From contig OY764147.1 of assembly GCA_963668115.1 (NCBI GenBank), forward strand, positions 1,798,001-1,862,000: a stretch of DNA of 64,000 nucleotides, written 5' to 3'. This DNA comes from Plut-88900 sp963668115. Its GTDB lineage: Bacteria; Chloroflexota; Dehalococcoidia; Plut-88900. The notes below the pieces were generated by a model, which saw only the letters and a list, made by a program, of their open reading frames with translations, did no database searches and had not been told where the DNA came from. Shown in pieces: positions 16,276-27,100 of this stretch. A program made the position numbers and the translations under genes. Position 1 is the first letter of the stretch; each line of letters starts with the position of its first letter.

Positions 16276-19200
16276 CTAACTGGCGAAGTACCTGCTGATA
16301 ACCGCCAGGACTTGGTCGAGGGTTGTCTCGTCGTTGAAGTAGTTCCTCAGGGCCTGTAGAGCCTCACTGCGGTCGATGACGCCATCTCCATTGAGGTCGT
16401 ATCTGGCGACCGTAGACTCGCCGCTCTCGTTCGGGTCATTGGCGACGGTAATGACTACATTCAGCGTAGACATTGTGCCCTCGTCATTGGTAGCGACGAT
16501 TGTTATGTTGTATTCGTTATCTCTACCCTGATCCATCGGGTTTTCGTAGTCGGGCGGGGAGTTGAAGGTAAGCTCTACCAACCCGTTGAGTTGAGTGATG
16601 GAGAACAGGGCTGCATCAATTCCGTTGATCGACCATACGACACCTTCGGTCTTGGTACCGTCTACAGCGTATGTGGCGACCTTGGCGGTGCTGTTCTCGA
16701 TGTAGTCAGACGGCCTGCTTTCGAGAATGATGAGTTCTTTTTCGAAGATTGTGGGGGTCTCGTCAACGTCGGTAACGGAGATCAGGACACCTATGGTGTC
16801 GGAAGCACCGGCGGGGTCAACCACGGTGAGGATGACGCTGTAGCTGTTGTCTGACTCGAAGTCGAGGGCTGTGCCTTCGGCGACTGTAATCTGACCAGTG
16901 GCAGCGTTGATGTCGAAGAGGTCAGAGTCAACCCCGCTGAGGGTGTAGACGAGGGTCTCGTCATCAGGGTCTTCTGCGCTGACGGGTGCGCCAACCGGGG
17001 CGGCCACTGCCGCGTTTTCATTCACCGACCTGCCAGTGGGGTCAGAGTCGACGAATGCGGGTGGCTGGTTGGGGCGTTCGATAGCCACAACGGCCTCATC
17101 CGTTTGAGCACTGGCTGTCTTGGTGGCAGTGGCGTCTTCACGGTCATTGTAGCTTGCAGTAGCCCGCAGGTAGTGATTGCCGTCAGCCTGACCGGGTGTA
17201 AAGATGGCAGAGGTAGCATCCTCTATGTCAGTCCAGCTAGCCCCATCTGTGGAGCGGGCCCACTGCCAGGAGACCCTAGAAGCGATGTAGTCGGGGTCAC
17301 TCAGTTCAGCAGTTATTCGGACACCCTCCGTAGGCTGGCCGGTAGAAAGGGTTACCGTTCCGGCTTCTTCCACATTGGTGACCGTGACGGTGACTGCGAG
17401 CCAAGTTATGTTGGCCGTGGCATCCCTAGCCCCGATGGACACGTTGTGGATGTTGTCCACGCCCTGGTCGGTGGGGTTTTCGTAGTCCGGCGAGGAGATG
17501 AATGAGAGGACGCCGGCAGCGATGGCGAAGTTATCCGAATCGTTGCCGGAAAGCTCCCATCCGATGGACGTTACGCCCTCGGGGTCAGTGGCGGTGAAGG
17601 TGGCGACTGCATCGGTACCGTTCTCGGCGTACTCCATCTCGGTGGAGTCTGCGGCTATGGCTGGAGCCTCGTCAACGTTGTTTACGGAAATCACGACACC
17701 GATGGAGTCCGTCAAGCCATCGGGGTCGGTAGCGGTGACGGAGACGTTGTAGGTGGCCTGGGACTCGAAGTCCAGGGAGGTGCCTGTGCCCACGGAGATC
17801 TGTCCGGTGGCTGCATCAATGGAGAAGGAACCGGCGTCATCACCGCCAAGGGTGTAGGTCAAGTCGTCGCCGTTGCGGTCCTCGGCAGCTACCGGGTCAC
17901 CGACGGCTGCACCCTCGGCCGCGTTTTCATTAACACTCCTCGATGCAGGATCATCCTCCAGGAACTCGGGGGCTACGTTGACTTCAGGCCCGCCGAGGAC
18001 CGCGTTGTCGGAAACCTTGCTGGCGGTCTTATCCTGGGTGCCGCTTTCAGCATCCTTGTAGGTAGCGGTAGCCTGCAGGTAGTGGCCGACATCGACCACG
18101 GAAGGCCTGTAGATTCCCGATGTAGCGTTGGGGATATCAACCCAACCAGCGGCGGCGTCGGTGGAGCGGGCCCACTGCCAGGAGATCGTACCCCTGATTC
18201 CGTCTGGGTCAGCCAAACTGGCCGATATATCCAGACCTTCGCCGGGCTGATCGGATGAGAGGGTAACCGAGCCAGCTTCGTCAACGTTGGTGACAGTGAC
18301 GGTTACATCGACGGAAGAGGTCTTGCCGGCGGTATCACCGGCGCTAACGGTGACCTCGTAGTCGTTGTCGAGGTCTCGGTCAGCGGCGCTTTCGAAGTCG
18401 GGGGAGGAGACGAAGCTGAGTACGCCTTCCACTATGGAGAAGTCGTAGGCATCATCACCGGAGAGGGTCCACCTCAACAGGTCTCCCTCGGGATCGGAGG
18501 ATGTGAAGCGCTGAATCGCCCCAGTCCCATTTTCGGGATAATTGATTGCGGTGGCTCCCGAGGGGGTGGATGGGGGTTCATTTACGTCATTGGCGGAGAT
18601 GGAAACGGTCACGGTGTCACTGGTGGCAGAGGGGTCCGTAGCCGTGACGGTTACGCTGTAGCTGCTCTTGGTTTCAAAGTCTATGGCAACGCCTCCACCG
18701 ACCGAAACCTGTCCAGTTGCGCTGTCAATGACGAAGGAGGAGGCGTCCGTGCCAGCGAGGGTGTAGGTCAGGATGTCATTGTCCTGGTCTTCGGCGGCGA
18801 CCGGGTTGCCGATCGGCGTGCCGTCGGGTGCGTTTTCGTTGACCGCCCTCGTGGGAGACCGGTCAAGGAATTCAGGTGCACGGTTGATGTGCGGCTCAGC
18901 TACAACGGGGTTGGCGGGGATGCCGTGGGCAGACTTGGAGTTGGTGTCGCCGCCCTGAGCGTCCTTGTAGGTAGCGGTCGCCCGGATGTACTGGCCTACA
19001 TCACCTTCCACGGGGGTGTAATGGCCCTCCTCGGCGCCGGAGATATCGGCCCATCCGGTGACGCCATTGGCAGACCTGGACCACTGCCAATCGATCTGGG
19101 AGGTTATGCGGTCGGGGTCGGTAACACTGACTTCCACACGCACTCCCTGCTGGGGCCTTGTAGTGGAGAGGGTTACGACACCATCCTCATCGATGTTCAA

Positions 19201-19617
19201 GACAGTGATGGTGAGTTCTGCGGGTGCGATGTTAAAGCCGGGGTCCCGGGCTTCGACGGTGACTTCGTAAACATTGTCCCGGTTCTGGTCTGCGGCGTTT
19301 TCGTAGTCGGGGGGGATGACGAAGGAAAGGATACCTTCGTTGACGACAAAGTCGGCGGAGTCATTGCCGGAGAGCTGCCATCTGATGGGCTGATTCTCCG
19401 GGTCAACTGCATCGAACTCGGCGACCTGGTCCGTGCTGTTCTCGAGGAAGAGCTTGGAGACCTGCACGGGTTCGACCTGCCCTTGCGCGTGACCGAATTC
19501 GAGCAAGAGAGAGGGCAGGAACAGCGTCATGAACATGACGACCGCCAGGAATGCAGACGCCACCACTAGTGCGCGCGACGGGTTTTTCGAGACTGGGGAC
19601 TTTATCGCACTTGTCAT
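16276..19617 (-). CDS. Giant secreted cadherin/Ig-like repeat protein with EF-hand-like C-terminal module
   Basis: 1113 aa. A signal peptide or anchor (about residues 17-45, VVASAFLAVVMFMTLFLPSLL) is followed by alternating modules. Cadherin-like units carry SVNENAAEGAAVGDPVAAEDR and DAATGQISVGTGTSLDFE. Ig-like units of about 85 aa carry VTLSTxQPxxG...WQWARSTDGA...YLRATATY. Further half-cadherin units contain DYENPTDQGVDN. The end is an EF-hand loop DLNGDGVIDRSE, a helix ALQALRNYFNDE and a terminal YFAS. The two other giants at 24-29 and 30.6-36.3 kb end the same way. TGGAGA precedes the ATG. Cadherin-like repeats usually bind calcium and mediate adhesion; the exact role is inferred. Confidence 0.88.
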   Translation of the reverse strand: MTSAIKSPVSKNPSRALVVASAFLAVVMFMTLFLPSLLLEFGHAQGQVEPVQVSKLFLENSTDQVAEFDAVDPENQPIRWQLSGNDSADFVVNEGILSFVIPPDYENAADQNRDNVYEVTVEARDPGFNIAPAELTITVLNIDEDGVVTLSTTRPQQGVRVEVSVTDPDRITSQIDWQWSRSANGVTGWADISGAEEGHYTPVEGDVGQYIRATATYKDAQGGDTNSKSAHGIPANPVVAEPHINRAPEFLDRSPTRAVNENAPDGTPIGNPVAAEDQDNDILTYTLAGTDASSFVIDSATGQVSVGGGVAIDFETKSSYSVTVTATDPSATSDTVTVSISANDVNEPPSTPSGATAINYPENGTGAIQRFTSSDPEGDLLRWTLSGDDAYDFSIVEGVLSFVSSPDFESAADRDLDNDYEVTVSAGDTAGKTSSVDVTVTVTNVDEAGSVTLSSDQPGEGLDISASLADPDGIRGTISWQWARSTDAAAGWVDIPNATSGIYRPSVVDVGHYLQATATYKDAESGTQDKTASKVSDNAVLGGPEVNVAPEFLEDDPASRSVNENAAEGAAVGDPVAAEDRNGDDLTYTLGGDDAGSFSIDAATGQISVGTGTSLDFESQATYNVSVTATDPDGLTDSIGVVISVNNVDEAPAIAADSTEMEYAENGTDAVATFTATDPEGVTSIGWELSGNDSDNFAIAAGVLSFISSPDYENPTDQGVDNIHNVSIGARDATANITWLAVTVTVTNVEEAGTVTLSTGQPTEGVRITAELSDPDYIASRVSWQWARSTDGASWTDIEDATSAIFTPGQADGNHYLRATASYNDREDATATKTASAQTDEAVVAIERPNQPPAFVDSDPTGRSVNENAAVAAPVGAPVSAEDPDDETLVYTLSGVDSDLFDINAATGQITVAEGTALDFESDNSYSVILTVVDPAGASDTIGVLISVTDVDETPTIFEKELIILESRPSDYIENSTAKVATYAVDGTKTEGVVWSINGIDAALFSITQLNGLVELTFNSPPDYENPMDQGRDNEYNITIVATNDEGTMSTLNVVITVANDPNESGESTVARYDLNGDGVIDRSEALQALRNYFNDETTLDQVLAVISRYFAS

Positions 19618-19862
19618 TTAGTCAATCTCCACGAAAGCGAATCCCTGGTCCTCTCGCGAACAGCCTCAGCCGTTCTATCCGGAACAGAGTAGGCCATGTC
19701 CGATGGATAATACCATATACTTCGTACTTTAGGCACCGTCAATTGTACTAATTTGCACGGAAAATTGGTAGGTATTTAGAAGGACTTTCAGAAGTTGGGT
19801 ATCAGGGCCGGGGTGGGCATCCACATCACTCTGTAAAGCTTTGCTCCAAAACCCGCCTAAAG

Positions 19863-21539
19863 TCAAGTGATTACATAGAGACGATTCAAGGGAATTTCCG
19901 TCACCGGCTCCGAGACGGCCTCAGCGCCATTGATGAGAACCCTGGAAGTTCGAGGATCGATGTCGATTGTCGGGTTCAGGGTGTTGCGAACCATTTTCCG
20001 CTTTGAGGCGGTGCGCACGTTTCTGACGGTGAGGAGTTTCCGGCGGGTATTCAAGCGCTTGGACAGGCCCTTATCCAAGGAGGCCTGGGAAACGAAAAAG
20101 GCGCTGAGCATGCCAGCAGCCTTACCCATGGCGCCGAAGGCGGGGCCGTAGATGGTGGGTTCACACATGGATATGGAAGCGTTGCCCTCGCCACGGGCAC
20201 CCCAGGCGACAAATCCGCCCTTGAAGACGACATCGGGTTTCACACCAAAGAAGCGAGGGTCCCAAAGCACTATGTCTGCCATCCTTCCCTTCTGGAGCGA
20301 ACCGACATATTCGGCAATACCGTGGGTTATGGCAGGGTTTATAGTGATCTTGGCGACATACTGGAGGATTCGGTCGTTGTCATGATCCGGGTGGGAGGCG
20401 CCTCGTTCACCTTTCATCTTGTGAGCGAGCTGCCAAGTGCGGGCAACCACTTCTCCAATGCGGCCCATGCCCTGGGAGTCCGAGTTAATGATGGGAACGG
20501 CGCCCATATCATGGAGGATATCCTCGGCGGCCATGGTTTCGCGGCGGACCCGTGCTTCAAGGGCGGCGACATCCGTAGGGATATGAGGTGTCAGCCCATG
20601 GACGAGGGCGGTCATCGGAAAGTGTTCCTGATAAGTGCCGGCGGTGTAAGGCACGGTAGGGGTGGTAGACGAGGTCATTATGTTTTCGACACCGGCCAGC
20701 TTGAGGAGGTCCGGGGCATGGCCGCCTCCGACGCCCTCGACATGGTAGGCGTGGAGAGCTCTGCCACCGATAGCTTCTATGGTGTCGGTGACCTGCATGG
20801 ACTCCTGAAGGCCGTCGGTGTGAAGGGCAACTGATACGTCATATTGCTCGGCGACCTGGAGACAGAGGTCGACTACATAGGGATAGGCGCCCTCGTCCTC
20901 GTGGATCTTCATGCCGCAGGCGCCCGCCTCGATATTGCGCTCGATGGGAGCGGGGTGGCTGGCGGCGCCCCGGCCCTGGACGCCGAGGTTTATGGGAATG
21001 TTTTCGAAGGCCTCGAAGTACTTGTGGATGGTGAAGTCACCGTTGTGGTTGAGTCCAGCGCCAATAAAGGTAGTAAGGCCGGCCCCGATGGCGGTCTCAA
21101 GCAGCTTGGGGTTGTGATAAATGTGGACGTGGCTATCAACGCCTCCGGGGGTGGCGATCAGGCCGGCCGCAGGGAAGACGTTGGTGTTGGGTCCCAGGAC
21201 CAGGTCTACGCCGTCCATTATGTCGGGGTTGCCGGCGCGGCCAATGCCAGCGATCAGACCTTCCTTGATTCCGATATCTCCCTTGAATACACCGAGCACC
21301 GGATCGACGATAACGGCGCCGACGATGACGTCATCAAGCTCGCTATCGCTCGGGGTGCGGTAGGCGTGCATCATCCCGGTGCGGGTGTTCTTGCCCCAGC
21401 CGTGGGTGATCTCGTTGCCGTAGGAGGTGTGGTCGGCCTCTACGAGGAGGAAAAGATCGGTGTCACCCAGGCGTATGCGGTCTCCGACGGTGGGGCCGTA
21501 GAGGGAGTTGTAATGGGCCCTGTCCAAGTCGTGGGGCAT
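19863..21539 (-). CDS. ureC: Urease alpha subunit (divergent UreC-like)
   Basis: 558 aa from the ATG at 21539; a TTG at 21545 overlaps the ureB stop and is an alternative. UreC hallmarks are YGPTVGDRIRLGDTDL, GNEITHGWGKNTRTGM, ligands DSHVHI (His137, His139), carbamylated-Lys site MKIHEDEG (Lys211, His213), ALHTD (His240), GGGHAPD (His274) and NSDSQGMGR (Asp354). Departures are marked: the usual GGGTGPA-type loop is replaced by GAGLNHNGD and shortened, and the flap MVCHH is ALVHG, so the flap Cys is Val and only one His remains. Nickel binding looks possible; urea hydrolysis is not assured. Confidence 0.85.
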   Translation of the reverse strand: MPHDLDRAHYNSLYGPTVGDRIRLGDTDLFLLVEADHTSYGNEITHGWGKNTRTGMMHAYRTPSDSELDDVIVGAVIVDPVLGVFKGDIGIKEGLIAGIGRAGNPDIMDGVDLVLGPNTNVFPAAGLIATPGGVDSHVHIYHNPKLLETAIGAGLTTFIGAGLNHNGDFTIHKYFEAFENIPINLGVQGRGAASHPAPIERNIEAGACGMKIHEDEGAYPYVVDLCLQVAEQYDVSVALHTDGLQESMQVTDTIEAIGGRALHAYHVEGVGGGHAPDLLKLAGVENIMTSSTTPTVPYTAGTYQEHFPMTALVHGLTPHIPTDVAALEARVRRETMAAEDILHDMGAVPIINSDSQGMGRIGEVVARTWQLAHKMKGERGASHPDHDNDRILQYVAKITINPAITHGIAEYVGSLQKGRMADIVLWDPRFFGVKPDVVFKGGFVAWGARGEGNASISMCEPTIYGPAFGAMGKAAGMLSAFFVSQASLDKGLSKRLNTRRKLLTVRNVRTASKRKMVRNTLNPTIDIDPRTSRVLINGAEAVSEPVTEIPLNRLYVIT

Positions 21540-21541
21540 GT

Positions 21542-21913
21542 TCAAGATTCCCGGTCCAGGAAACCGCGGGCATGGGCGAGGCGGAGGGCCTCGCCGCGTT
21601 GTTCTTCGGTTAGACGGCCGTTAACCATACCCTGGAAGCCGTAGACCCGACGCTTTCCGGCAATGTCGATGAGGGTTACATCTCGGGTCTCGCCGGGTTG
21701 CCATCGCACCGCGGAGCCTGAGGGCACATCGAGGCGCTTCCCGTAGGATGCGGCTCTGTCAAAACGGAGGCGCTTGTTGGCTTCGAAGAAATGATAGTGG
21801 GACGTGACCTGGACGGCGTGATCCGAGGTGTTGGTTACGGAGATAGTGACCGTCTCCCGGGGGTGGTTTATGGGGACAGGCCCATCGCCGGGGATGGTTT
21901 CGCCGGGCTTCAT
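21542..21913 (-). CDS. ureB: Urease beta subunit
   Basis: 123 aa. It starts MKPGETIPGDGPVPIN and carries the family core VTISVTNTSDHAVQVTSHYHFFEANKRLRFDR, then RLDVPSGSAVRWQPGETRDVTLIDIAG and YGFQGMVNGRL. It lies between ureA and ureC on the same strand; its TGA sits two bases before the ureC ATG, so translation is likely coupled. The separate A, B and C chains follow the common bacterial arrangement. Confidence 0.92.
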   Translation of the reverse strand: MKPGETIPGDGPVPINHPRETVTISVTNTSDHAVQVTSHYHFFEANKRLRFDRAASYGKRLDVPSGSAVRWQPGETRDVTLIDIAGKRRVYGFQGMVNGRLTEEQRGEALRLAHARGFLDRES

Positions 21914-21926
21914 GGGGGTGGTTCTC

Positions 21927-22229
21927 CTACCTGATGGGGTCTTCCACGTAGATGAGCTTGTTCCCGTCGTTGAAGGTTACTTCCAGGCGAAGGGGGGTTA
22001 CGAGGTCGGGGACGCCGTCCAGGACGTCGTCCCGGGAGAGGATCCTGGGAGCGTGATCGAGGACTTCTTCGTAGGTCTTGCCTTCACGGCCGTCTTCGAG
22101 GAGTTCGTCGGAGATTAGGGCGACGGCTTCGGGGTAGTTGAGTTTCAGGCCCCGATTGCGGCGTTTGCGGGCGAGCTCGGCGGCGGTGAAGATGGTGAGC
22201 CGGTCCATCTCTTTGGGGGTCAGGCGCAT
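21927..22229 (-). CDS. ureA: Urease gamma subunit
   Basis: 100 aa, the usual length. It starts MRLTPKEMDRLTIFTAAELARKRR with LKLNYPEAVALISDELLE and GVPDLVTPLRLEVTFNDG, all UreA signatures. AGGAGAA precedes the ATG. It is first in ureABC. No ureD, ureE, ureF, ureG or urea transporter is found in the window on either side, although nickel insertion normally needs them. Confidence 0.93.
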   Translation of the reverse strand: MRLTPKEMDRLTIFTAAELARKRRNRGLKLNYPEAVALISDELLEDGREGKTYEEVLDHAPRILSRDDVLDGVPDLVTPLRLEVTFNDGNKLIYVEDPIR

Positions 22230-22253
22230 CCGGGTTCTCCTGGGGGGAAAGGG

Positions 22254-22284
22254 TCCGCCCCCGGGGTTGGGCCCCGGGGGCGGA
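22254..22284 (-). terminator. Strong hairpin between the 557-aa surface protein gene and ureA
   Basis: TCCGCCCCCGGGG/CCCCGGGGGCGGA is a 13-bp stem with a 5-nt loop. It lies 50 bp past the stop of the surface protein gene (minus strand) and 25 bp before the ureA start. The U-run is weak on the minus strand. It probably separates the two transcription units. Confidence 0.6.
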
Positions 22285-22333
22285 TTTCACTCTGTTTTAT
22301 GCTGCCGAGCATGGGCAGCCGCTATGCAACCGG

Positions 22334-24007
22334 TTAGCTCTGCCTGCGGTAGAGGAAGAATCCTCCGCCGCCGACGACTACGACCGCTGCGATTACGATT
22401 ACCACGATGGCCCATACGGGGAACCCGCCTTCGTCCTCCGGTTCGGGGACGGGGGTGGCGGTGGCCTCCGGCGGCACCGGCGTGTTGGTCGGCGCCGGCA
22501 TTGGGGTGGCCGTGGGCGGCACCGGGGTTGCCGTGGGAGGCACCGGGGTTGCCGTCGGGGGGACGGGGGTTGCGGTCGGGACGGGTGTGGCCGTCGGGGG
22601 GACGTATTCTTCGCGGTCAAGGACCTGGATGGTGACCACGAGGGAGGCCGACTCGCCGAACTGGTCTGTGATGGTGACCTTGAGGGAGTAGCTGGCCCGA
22701 GTCTCGTAGTCCAGGTCTCCCTTGGTGCGGAGCTGGCCGTCGTTTTCGATGTCGAAGGTGTCTGCGGCGGCGCTGGTGATTTCGAAGGTGAGGCCGCCGA
22801 TGGCTGCGGAGGCCATTATGGGGTCGCCGATGCGTACGCCCATGGGGGTGTTTTCGTTGATGGAGCGGACGGCGGTTTCATCGGCGGAGAAGGATGGGGG
22901 TACGGACCCGACTAGCAGGGCCGAGTCTCCCATCACTTCCACGTCGTTCTTGTCTATGTCGCTGAGGACGCCGGTGAAGTTGTATACGGCGTCGGAGCCT
23001 TCGGCTTCGGGGGCGATGACGACGTAGCTTACGGAGTCTTCGCCGAGGAGGTAGAAGGTTACGTTCTGCTCGGCGACGATGGTGCCGCCGGGGGCGAGGT
23101 CGCTGGCGACGAAGGTGAAGCCTTCTGGTAGGGTTTCGACGAGTTTTGCGCCTACGCCGTAGTCTTCGAGGGCGACGGTTACGTCCACTTCTGCGCCGAG
23201 TTCGGCGCGGGGTTCGGCGAGGGAGCGGGTTGCGGTGGCGGCGGGCCGGGGGTCAACGGTGACCTGGGATGCGCCGCCTACGAGTTCGGTGATCTTGTCG
23301 AAGTTGGTGATTGTGCCGGAGAAGTCGTGGGTCCCGGGGTCATCGGGGGCGGTGAGGGTGTAGGTTATGTTGTCTTCGCCGAGGAGGATGAAGGTGATGG
23401 TGTCGGCGGACACGTCAACGGCGTTGCCGGTGAGGCTGCTGGTGACGTAGGAGAAGCCCTGGGGGATGGTCTCTATGACTCGGCCGCTGGTGCCGTAGTC
23501 GGCGACGGCGAGGGAGACGACGAGGTGGCGTCCGGGTATGACGTTTTCGGCGGAGAAGGTACGGGTTGCTACGGGGAGGGCTGCGCCGCTTACGTCGACG
23601 GCGGAGTCTCCGGTGACGGCGAGGGAGTTCTTGTCTTCGTCGAGGACGGCGCCGGTGAATTCGTAGGTCCCGGATGTCTGGGGCGTGGCGACGGTGTAGT
23701 GGAAGGAGTCTTCTCCGAAGATAGTGAACTTGACGGTCTGGCCTTCGGCTTCAACGTTGTTGGCGTCGAGGTCAGAGCGGACGTAGCGGAATCCGGCGGG
23801 CAAGGTTTCGATTACCTGGCCGAAGGTGCCGAGGTTTTCGACGGTGATTTGTATCTCCAGCTCGGCGCCTGCTGCAACCGAGGTGGAGAGAAGGGACCTG
23901 GTGGCGCTGTGTTCGTCCGCGTTGACGGCGGAGGGAATCAGCAGCGAGAGGCCCGCTACCCCGACGATTGCGAGGATGCCCAGCAGTGTGAGCGCTCTTC
24001 TGGCCAA
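22334..24007 (-). CDS. TM-anchored surface protein with Pro-Thr stalk
   Basis: 557 aa. An N-terminal signal segment (LTLLGILAIVGVAGLSLLIP) is followed by three homologous repeats of about 120 aa. Each contains VIETLPAGFRYV...FTIFGEDSFHYTV or a close variant and a DEDKN/NFDKI segment. One cadherin-like unit (SINENTPMGVRIGDPI) comes next. A PTATPVP-type repeat stalk follows at about residues 460-515, and then one TM helix (FPVWAIVVIVIAAVVVV) with a short basic end YRRQS. The start is TTG with GGGAG upstream. Unlike the three giants it lacks the EF-hand-like tail and is membrane-anchored. The repeat resembles S-layer-like beta domains, but I cannot name the family. Confidence 0.85.
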   Translation of the reverse strand: MARRALTLLGILAIVGVAGLSLLIPSAVNADEHSATRSLLSTSVAAGAELEIQITVENLGTFGQVIETLPAGFRYVRSDLDANNVEAEGQTVKFTIFGEDSFHYTVATPQTSGTYEFTGAVLDEDKNSLAVTGDSAVDVSGAALPVATRTFSAENVIPGRHLVVSLAVADYGTSGRVIETIPQGFSYVTSSLTGNAVDVSADTITFILLGEDNITYTLTAPDDPGTHDFSGTITNFDKITELVGGASQVTVDPRPAATATRSLAEPRAELGAEVDVTVALEDYGVGAKLVETLPEGFTFVASDLAPGGTIVAEQNVTFYLLGEDSVSYVVIAPEAEGSDAVYNFTGVLSDIDKNDVEVMGDSALLVGSVPPSFSADETAVRSINENTPMGVRIGDPIMASAAIGGLTFEITSAAADTFDIENDGQLRTKGDLDYETRASYSLKVTITDQFGESASLVVTIQVLDREEYVPPTATPVPTATPVPPTATPVPPTATPVPPTATPMPAPTNTPVPPEATATPVPEPEDEGGFPVWAIVVIVIAAVVVVGGGGFFLYRRQS

Positions 24008-24122
24008 TTTCTCTACTCCCTGTGTGTCTTTCTTTGGGCCTTGCTTTTTGATTGTTTTGCTTTTTCAGCTATGGCTTTGATTGTTTAAGGAAGCTGGGGC
24101 AGACGCCCCGCCGCCCAAGGCC

Positions 24123-27100
24123 CTACCCAAAGTAGAGCCTTATGACGGCGAGTACGTCTTCCCGAGACAGTTCGTCATCGAAGTAGTCTTTGACGGCGTT
24201 TACGGCTTCGACTTTGCTGATGCTGCCACTGTCGTCGGTGTCATAGGGGTTGGCGAGGCCAACGTTGCCGACGTTTATGGTGACTTCAGCGGAGGCGCTG
24301 GCCTCTTCGCCGTCTGTGGCGGTTACGGTGACTGTGTAGCTGGTCTGGGTTTCGTAGTCCAGGGACGCACCTTCGGCGACGGTTACCTGGCCGGTCTCGG
24401 AGTCGATCTGGAAGGACCCGGATTCGTCTGCGAGGCTGTAGGCGAGGGTGTCGTCTTCGTCGGCGTCCGTGGCGGTTACGGGGTCACCCACGTTTGCGCC
24501 GCCTGCGGAGTTCTCCGGGACGGTGCGGGTGTAGGTCTCGCTGTCGAAGGCGGGGGCGTTGTTTTCGTCCACGTCGTTGACGGTGATGGTCACGGCTATG
24601 GAGTCGCTCGTGTCCCTGGTGTCGGTGGCGGTGACGGTGACCATGTAGGTGTTCTGCTCGGCTTCGTAGTCAAGCATTGCGCCTTCGGCGACGGTGATCC
24701 GGCCCATATCGTCTATGTCGAAGTGGGCGGCGTCGTCACCGCTGAGGGCGTAGGTCAGGGCGTCATCGTCGGTTGCGGTTACGGGGTCGCCGACGCTGGT
24801 CCCGGCTTCGGAGTTTTCGTCCACGGAGCGTTCCGCGGTTTCGGCTGCGAATTCGGGGGCCTTGTTGGTGCTGATGGCCGGCTTGTCGTCCACGTCCGTC
24901 ACGTTAACAGTGATGGTTATGGAGTCCGAAGCGCCGGAGGGGTCAGTGGCGGTCAGCACGACGGTGTAGACGTTCTTGGTCTCGTAGTCGAACTTCTCAG
25001 CCGTGGTGATCTTGGCTAGGTCGGCTTCCGGGATGGTTGCGTTGGTGTAACCCAAGCCACTGACCACCTCGAAGGAGTCAGCATCGGGGCCGCCGAGGGT
25101 GTAGACCAGCTTGTCCGAGTTACCGTCTTGGGCCTCGATGGCGTCTCCGATGGTCGCGCCCTTGTCCTCGTTCTCCTTCACCGAGCGGGTCGCGGTGTCG
25201 GACTGGTCACCGGGGGTGCCGGGGTCCTGGTCAAGGAACTTGGGAGCGGCGTTCGCGGGGTCGCTTGCCTGCACCGCGACCTCCGTCGACAGGTAGGCAG
25301 AGTCACCATCGTCGCCGGCGGGGCTCGCCAAGTCCGTGACATAGGCATCGTTGTAGGTAACCCTTGCCGTCAGGAACCAACCTGTCGTGATACCGGCAGG
25401 CCCGGTGCTCTCCGGCGTGTAAGAGGGGGAGCTGGCATTGGCTATGCGGCACAGATTGCTGCTGGGGCTCCCGGCATTCGTCGAACAGGCTCCCACGTCG
25501 CTGAAGCTAGTACCGACTGCCGTTCTGCCGTCGTCCCAGTACCATTGCCACACCACATTCTTGGTGCCGCCGTCCTCGTCCTTGAAACTGGCAGACACGG
25601 GCAGGTTCTCCTGAGGCTGCCTGGCGGAGAGGCTCACGGCACCGGGGTCCTCATTGTTGTTCACGGTGACTTTCACGTCCACCTTGCCCACGGCTTTTTT
25701 ACCGTCCGTAGCGGTCACGGTTATCGAGTACGACTTCTTTTCCTCGTAGTTGACCTTGGTGTCGGTCTTGAAGGTCAGGGTACGCTGATCGCCTGACGAG
25801 GCAATCTCGAAGTACTTAGCGTCCGTTCCTGTCACCGCGTAGGTGAGGGTTGCATCAGAGTCATCGTCAGTTGCCTGGTATTGAGGCGCCTGGTTATCGG
25901 CGGTGGCCGGCTGTCCGTCCAAGTCCAGGGTATTCTCCAAGACCGTCAGGGCAGGCGGATTGTTAAGCTCTTGATTGGCACCCGAAGGTTCAGAGAACTT
26001 CGCGAACTGAGGCGCGTCGTTGACGTTTTTGATGGTGATGACCACCAACTGCTCTTTCGGTGCGCCGGACGGGTCGGTCGCCGTGACCTTGACCGTGTGA
26101 CTGGTCTCATTGGCGTCGGTGTCGAGCTCCGTAGGATTAGAGTCCAGAGCCTTGACCGTCGTAATCTGGCCGGTCCTCGGGTCGATCTTCCACGCGTTCT
26201 TGGCGTCAGAAGCCGCAGCGGTGGCAGGGTCCTGGTCGTCGTCAGTGTGGCTACCACTGGTCTGGGCGTCCTCCAGCTTGTAGAGGAGCACGTCACCGTC
26301 GGCATCGGATGCTGCGACGGGCTTGCCGACGTTGGCATCCTTCGCGTTCTCGTTCACCTCGCGGGTACCCGCGTCGTCAGGGAATTTGGGGGCGGCGTTG
26401 GCGACGGTCCTGGGCTCGACGGCGTTTTCGGATACGGCGGAGGCGGTCTTGTCCTCGCCGTGTCTGTCGGTGTAGGTGACGGTGGCGCGTAGGTAGCTGC
26501 CCACGTCGTCGTTGGTGGGAGTGCGGGTAGCCGAGTTAGCCTTGGCGATGTCGGTCCAAGTCTCCATGTCGGCGGAGCGGGCCCACTGCCACTTGGAATC
26601 GGAAACGGGCCCGTCGGGGTCGTCTACGTCGCTGGCTTCTATGGGCCTACCGGCCTGGGGCTGGGGCTGGTTGAGGGTGACCTTGCCGGCCTCATCCACG
26701 TCGGTGACGGTGACCTCGACCTTGTGCTCGCCCTTGTTGGCGATGACGGTGACCTTGTAGATGTTGTCGGCGGTACCGTTGGTGCCATCGGCGGGCTTTT
26801 CGAAGTCGGGTGAATCCTTGAAGGAGAGGACGCCGGTGTCAGAAATCTCGAAGTCGGCTTTATCAGCACCATCGAGGCTCCACACGATGGCGTCGCCGTC
26901 CTCGTCGGTGGCGGAGTAGGAGGCGACGGCGGCGGCGCCGTTCTCGGCGTAGTCGACCGCCTTCTTGCCGGTGATGACGCCCTTGTCGTCCTCGTCGGTG
27001 ACGGTGATGTTGACGTTAACGGTGTCGGTAGCGCCGGAGGGGTCGGTGGCGGTGACGACGACCGTGTAGCTGCTCTTGGACTCGTAGTTGAGCTCGCCCT

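Noticed and set aside
22334..24007. Sortase (LPXTG) anchored protein
   Set aside because: The end is a TM helix plus RRQS without LPXTG. A simple membrane anchor fits.
24081..25019. Long plus-strand frames antisense to the giant surface proteins
   Set aside because: They mirror the repeated codon pattern of the minus-strand genes, lack start signals and would encode Gly/Val-rich low-complexity chains.
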